64,000 nucleotides of DNA from Ianthella basta (taxonomy: Eukaryota; Porifera; Demospongiae; Verongiida; Ianthellidae). The stretch is taken from contig OZ025873.1 of the NCBI GenBank assembly GCA_964019415.1, positions 4,006,776 through 4,070,775 of the forward strand, written 5' to 3'. A program made the position numbers and the translations under genes. Of this stretch, positions 59,926 through 64,000 are shown one piece after another. The stretch's first letter is position 1; each line of letters starts with the position of its first letter. Under the pieces are notes generated by a model. It was not told the origin of the DNA. It worked only from the letters and a program-made list of their open reading frames with translations, and did not search any database.

Positions 59926-59980
59926 GGCTAATCTATGACGTCACAGGGCATAAATCAAGGTGAACAAAGTAAAACCCTGC
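59926..59980. repeat. Right arm of the inverted pair, with CRE palindrome
   Basis: GGCTAATCTATGACGTCACA, then GGGCATAAAT and GGTGAACAAAGTAAAACCCT. It is the inverse of 59,151-59,204. TGACGTCA is at 59,936-59,943. Confidence 0.75.
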
Positions 59981-59999
59981 CGAGGCAGGTGCACGCGCT

Positions 60000-61300
60000 C
60001 GAACTGGTAGGGGGCTATCCCAAGCATTGCTGATGAGCCTTCATATCTTCTTCGTCCTCATTTTGCCTTCTCGCATCGTTGCTTCCTTCTCTGCTGTTCA
60101 AGGAGTCCTTGTAGTCAGTGGAATTGTCTGAAGAAATGCTTATTATAGCAATACAAGTAGATAGTGCAGACGTCTTGCGCAATCGCAGCAAAATGTCTGA
60201 CCGATTCGATAATACCGCGTGGTATGTCAAATTAAAGAGCTCGCCGCTGGTACCAGAAGAAACGAAACTCAGCAAACTTGGTATCAAACGAAAGATCGTT
60301 GGCAGATCTATCAGACCTTAGTACTTTCATGTTGACTGATAGTACTGGCTTTGAGTAATGGGCGCTCAGTTTCTATGGTAATGTGTAGTGGGCCACCTTT
60401 CAGCCAGCTGGCTATTAGAAGGAACGCGAAAGTGCTGTAATCAGTGGCGTAGGGTCGAATCTGGATGTTCAACAACGCTTATTCGCTATTAAATGGTGTC
60501 CTGTTTAAGCGAAGTTGAAACGGCTTAGGACTTTGGGTAATTTTGGAAGCTTTGATGCTATTGCGCCTGTGGGCAAAGATGTACTCTTTTTAAAATGTTC
60601 GCACTCACCGACAACTCAACTTATGCGACGGCGAAACTAGCTATACGGGGGTCGAATCGCAGTCATCGCTGTGCGATGCCAAGCGCTCGGTTACTGCTCG
60701 CAAGCGGCGAATGTTCTTGTTCTACTAAACGTGACTGCGTTATTCAGTGACGTCATGCGCGCGTGATTCGTACATACCGTAATTCCTATTACTACGTGTC
60801 AGAAAAAAATCGTACGGTAACAATATTCAGAAGCTTGTAATTCAGCTTCTACCGAACGGAATTGGATGAAAAAAGTCTCATACAGATCGCAAAAGGTAGG
60901 TGAATCCGAAAATGCTACCAACACATTGTCAAAACTGAAAGCATAATTGAGCCTGCAGTCTCTAATACAAGAGTATGATCGTTATCTACTTCTGTTCCCG
61001 TTGTGACGTCATGAGTGAAAAGTGAAAAAAGTGCGTTAACCTACGCATTTAATCAAACAATGGCCAATATTGCGCAGGAAATCCTTGATTTACATCCCTT
61101 TACAGCCGGAATTTTTAAAAATAATGTCACACAGAGTGGTCATTTGATGTATAGCAACTTTTAGGTGAAACTTTTTTTGGCATGTCATGGGCCCTTGCCC
61201 ATGCCTATATATCTATATCTATCGACTATATCTAAGAGGTAGGGTATGAATCGTGATTGTTTGTCTGTATACTCCTCCAGTACTCCACCAATCTGCACCA
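60000..61300. other. No gene recognised; two CRE-type palindromes
   Basis: Open stretches exist on both strands around 60,015-60,320 without recognisable similarity. TGACGTCA occurs at 60,748-60,755 and 61,004-61,011. The 60.6-60.8 kb part is CpG-rich. Confidence 0.35.
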
Positions 61301-61317
61301 ATCATTGAAGAGTATAT

Positions 61318-62039
61318 AACAGCAATCTGAGGAGTGTGTGGAGCTATGTCCCTGATATGGTAGCTGTCAGTGAAACATGGCTTGATGAGTCCATTTCCTC
61401 CGCCCATCTTGCTATCCCAGGATACCAGTTGTTTAGACAGGACAGAAACAGGCACAGTGGGGGAGTTGCTGTGAATGTGTCTGTTTCCCTTGCCACCAAG
61501 GTCTGCAGCAGCACATGTGACAAAAGTGGCTTAGAATACATCTGGCTGGAGATCTCTGGAAAGCACCTTCCATCCCTTGTTTACCTGGCTTGCCTTTACC
61601 GTCCACCCTCAGCTCCAACTTCCTCAGCTACTAAGGTATCTGACCTATAATTGAGCAAGCTCTAATCGATCACAAGCACGTTATTACTTGTGGAGACTTG
61701 AACATTGACATATCTTCCAACCGTCATTCACTTAGTAGATTGTTGCTAGATTTCATCAGTAGCCACAACCTGCAGCAGCCTATTACCTCTCCTACCCATG
61801 TATCACCCACTTCTGCTTCAGTCCTGGACTTGTTTCTTGTTTCACCAAACACCCCAATCAGATTCTCTGCTGTACTTGATGATACCATCTCTGACCATCT
61901 ACCAATACTCCTCTGTGTTAAATGGGCCAAGTCCCTGTCCCAGCCCAGGATATTGAGAAGGTTGTTCAAGCACTTCAATGAGGAAATGTTCAAACACAAT
62001 CTCTCCCTTGCCCCCTGGTCAATCATAGAAATGTTCTAA
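61318..62039 (+). pseudogene. LINE-A APE endonuclease remnant
   Basis: Motifs in order are VAVSETWLDE (catalytic Glu region), GGVAVNV, YIWLEI, ACLYRPPS, then after a frame change near 61,645 CGDLNIDI, SVLDLFLVS and ISDHLPI. ETWL, YRPP, GDLN and SDH are the landmark motifs of the endonuclease that nicks the target strand. The first motifs of the domain are missing, so the copy is cut at its 5' end. Confidence 0.85.
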
Positions 62040-62159
62040 TCACCTGATGATCGACTCATGGCATTCAAAACCCTGTTCTTGGTCGTGCTTAATGAACATG
62101 CGCCAATTAGGAAAATCCGTGTCAAGAAGAAAGCTGTCCCATAGATTACCAAGTACAAT

Positions 62160-63290
62160 CATGACGAGGTGGATCTACGTAACAAGCTCCTGCGACAGTT
62201 TTGTTCATCCAAGTCTCTCAATGTTTGTGAGTCCTACAAACGTCAAAAGAATCTCATGCACAGACTGCAGCGTAAATCCAAGTGCGCCTACTTCCTCCAG
62301 CTCATCGCTTCAGGCAAGCACCCATCCTCTATCAGGAAGGCAATTAAAGTAGCTTGTCCTGCTGCACTCACTGAGTCATGGTCAGTATTTGACTGTAGTC
62401 ATTCCCAATTGGCCTCCCTCTTTAACAATCATTTTGTTTCTGTCTGCCAGCAACACCACTTCTTTGCCATCCAATGATGTTGTACCTATCCAGTGTGCTC
62501 ACTGCTCATATGTTCCAATTCTCCACTGTACGGGCTGACGAGTGTGAGGAAGAACTATCTAACCCGAGGACAAACCAGTCGTCAGGCCCTGATGGCATCC
62601 CTGCCTCTGTCCCCAAACTCTCTTCTGAAGCCATTGCCCATCCTATGTGCTCCATCTTCAATGCATCCCTGGACGCATCTGTGTTTCCCTCCGAGTGGAA
62701 GCATGCTCATGTAAAGCTTCTCTACAAAGGAGGTGACAAGTCTTCTCCTTCTAATTACCATCCCATCTCCCTCTTGCCCATTCTTAGCAAGATTCTGGAG
62801 CGTGTTGTTCATAAGCAACTTGTTCAACATCTGACTGACAACCATCTGCTGTATCCTTTGCAATCTGGGCTTAGAATCAGGCATTCAACCGCCACTGCAT
62901 TGCTACATTGTACAAATGACTGGTATGCAGCCCTTGATCACGTTCTCCTGGTTGGTGTTCTTTTCCTTGATGTGTCAAAGGCATTTTACACCATTTTGAC
63001 CACAGCCTTCTTGTGAGGAAGCTAAGTCAATGGGTGTTGCACCGCGGTGCTGTGAGTGGATGGAGTCCTACCTGGAGCACCGTACACAGTCTACTCTCGT
63101 GGGCAACTCAGTATCGGATCCCCTTACTGTTCCCTCCAGTGTGCCGCAGGGCTCTGTCTTGGGTTCCACGCTTTTCTCACTGTTTGTGAACGACTTACCC
63201 AAAGCTATCACTGGTGCTACCACACTCCTGTTTGCTGACAATACGACCATCTATGCTTTTGGGAAGGAGTGGCCTCTATTGCTGAGACCC
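62160..63290 (+). pseudogene. LINE-A reverse transcriptase remnant
   Basis: A linker (DLRNKLLRQFCSSKSL) leads to SSGPDGIPASVPKL, WKHAHVKLLYKGGDKSSPSN, ISLLPILSKILERVVHKQL, LYPLQSGLR, then LFLDVSKAF (motif A) before the frame breaks near 63,005. The domain resumes with SYLEHRTQSTLVGNSVSDP, SVPQGSVLGSTLFSLFVNDL (motif B) and LLFADNTTIYAFG (motif C). Motif C should be FADD; the second Asp is Asn, with a DNA change fitting CpG decay (GACGAT to GACAAT). Confidence 0.85.
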
Positions 63291-64000
63291 TAACCTCTGC
63301 TCTCCACCTCGCCAGTAAATAGATGTGTGACAACCACCTGAGGCTAATTGTGCAGAAAACCAAGGCCATGCTCATCCACTCTGTACGGAAAGCAAATCTG
63401 CCTCCTCTATCCATTCACCTCCTCTCCACACCGGTCCAGCAAGTCCACACCACCAAGTTCCTCAGGGTCTGTATCAATGACACTCTAACTTGGCGTGAGC
63501 ATGTGCAGTACGTGGCTGCTACTGTGAGTAGGAACCTCAATCTGCTGCACCGCCTGTCTTGGTTCCTCCCCAAGGCTGCTCTCCTGCTCTCCTACATCCT
63601 GCCTTCTTTTGATTATTGTGATGTGGTTTGGTGCTGCTCAAATGAGGAGGCACTGCTGCTGGAAGGCCTGCAGAACTTTGCAGCAAGGGCTATTCTTCAT
63701 CAGCACCGCTGGCAATCAGCTAGCTCTGGTAGGAAAAAGCTCAGTCTCTCTACCTTGTCCTCCAGGCGAGACTTCCACCTGGCCCAACATTCATACAGAG
63801 CCATTCGTGGCCTTTACCCGCCATACCTGAAGTGCCTATTTACCCTGTCCTCTGCCACCCATTGGCATCACACTAGACTAGCTTCAAGAGACAGTGTCAA
63901 TCTTCCCCAGCCCAAGACCAACTTTGGGAAGAAAGTCTTCAGCTATCGTGGTGTTGCCCTGTGGATCTCCCTACCATCTAGTGCTTGTGAAGTATCCACT
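63291..64000 (+). pseudogene. LINE-A post-RT region, continues beyond the window
   Basis: After a stop near 63,320 the reading continues MCDNHLRLIVQKTKAMLIHS, then VHTTKFLRVCINDTLTW, SYILPSFDYCDVVW, LEGLQNFAARAIL and FSYRGVALWISLP. These are the usual thumb and tail landmarks (K...F LGV.ID..L.W; Y.DVVW; LQN.AAR). The 3' end and tail are not in the window. Confidence 0.82.

Larger units (their letters stand above)
61310..64000 (+). mobile_element. LINE of CR1/L2-like type (LINE-A), degraded, runs off the window
   Basis: In order on the plus strand: APE-type endonuclease (about 61,318-62,039), a linker, reverse transcriptase (about 62,540-63,290) and post-RT region to the end of the window. 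The presence of an APE endonuclease and the RT style (NYHPISLLPILSKILE, SVPQGSVLGS) place it in the Jockey/CR1/L2 superfamily. The 5' end appears truncated within the endonuclease. About five frame changes or stops are visible. Confidence 0.88.

Noticed and set aside
60640-60715. tRNA-like pattern (GATTCGACCCCC with an upstream ACCGAGCGC)
   Set aside because: The A box is poor and no arm pairs as in a cloverleaf.
42160-64000. LTR retrotransposons, Polintons or other virus-like elements
   Set aside because: No terminal direct repeats, integrase, protease, capsid or packaging-type sequence was seen; all RT here is of the non-LTR type.

Overview
The window looks like nuclear DNA of an invertebrate animal. 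A marine sponge or similar early-branching metazoan is my best guess. The reasons are a host lipase gene split by spliceosomal introns, several LINE clades, a Helitron, and small inverted-repeat elements with TIRs rich in TCGC/GCGA. The taxon is inference, not read directly.

Positions 1-41,196 are one satellite array that continues beyond the left edge of the window. The monomer is about 76-77 bp, roughly 540 copies. It is organised on nested scales: the 76-bp monomer, a 610-bp block (8 monomers), and a 2,645-bp higher-order repeat (HOR) seen seven times, four of them in direct tandem from 9,273 to 19,356. Longer segmental copies (about 7.6, 14.9 and 20 kb offsets) sit on top of that. The many small open frames in the array are by-products of the repeat, not genes.

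From 41,197 to about 51,830 comes a retroelement-rich stretch. It holds a nearly full-length but broken non-LTR retrotransposon of the restriction-like-endonuclease (RLE) type on the minus strand (42,160-45,358). Next is a 5'-truncated second LINE family (minus, 45,391-46,291) and a Helitron fragment (minus, about 46,640-47,830). The Helitron is interrupted by a TA-flanked MITE, which itself carries a 127-bp foldback element with a 9-bp target duplication. A plus-strand copy of the second LINE family (about 49,640-50,879) meets a second RLE copy (minus, 50,880-51,824) tail to tail in a tetranucleotide repeat.

The one recognisable host gene is a minus-strand sn1-specific diacylglycerol lipase (DAGL, closest to the beta form). 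Three exons are readable: 57,430-57,502, 52,792-53,019 and the last exon 48,605-48,764. The second LINE/RLE pair lies in its last intron. The catalytic GHSLG exon is not in the window, at least not recognisably.

From 54.6 to 61.3 kb there is a hairpin, a tRNA-derived SINE-like piece, a 90-bp palindrome, a small inverted-repeat element and two spliced-looking exons of a multicopy, probably transposase-derived family. There is also a pair of inverted 54-bp sequences with perfect TGACGTCA palindromes flanking a 22-bp minisatellite. From about 61,310 to the end lies a degraded plus-strand LINE of the CR1/L2-like type (APE endonuclease plus RT) that runs off the window.
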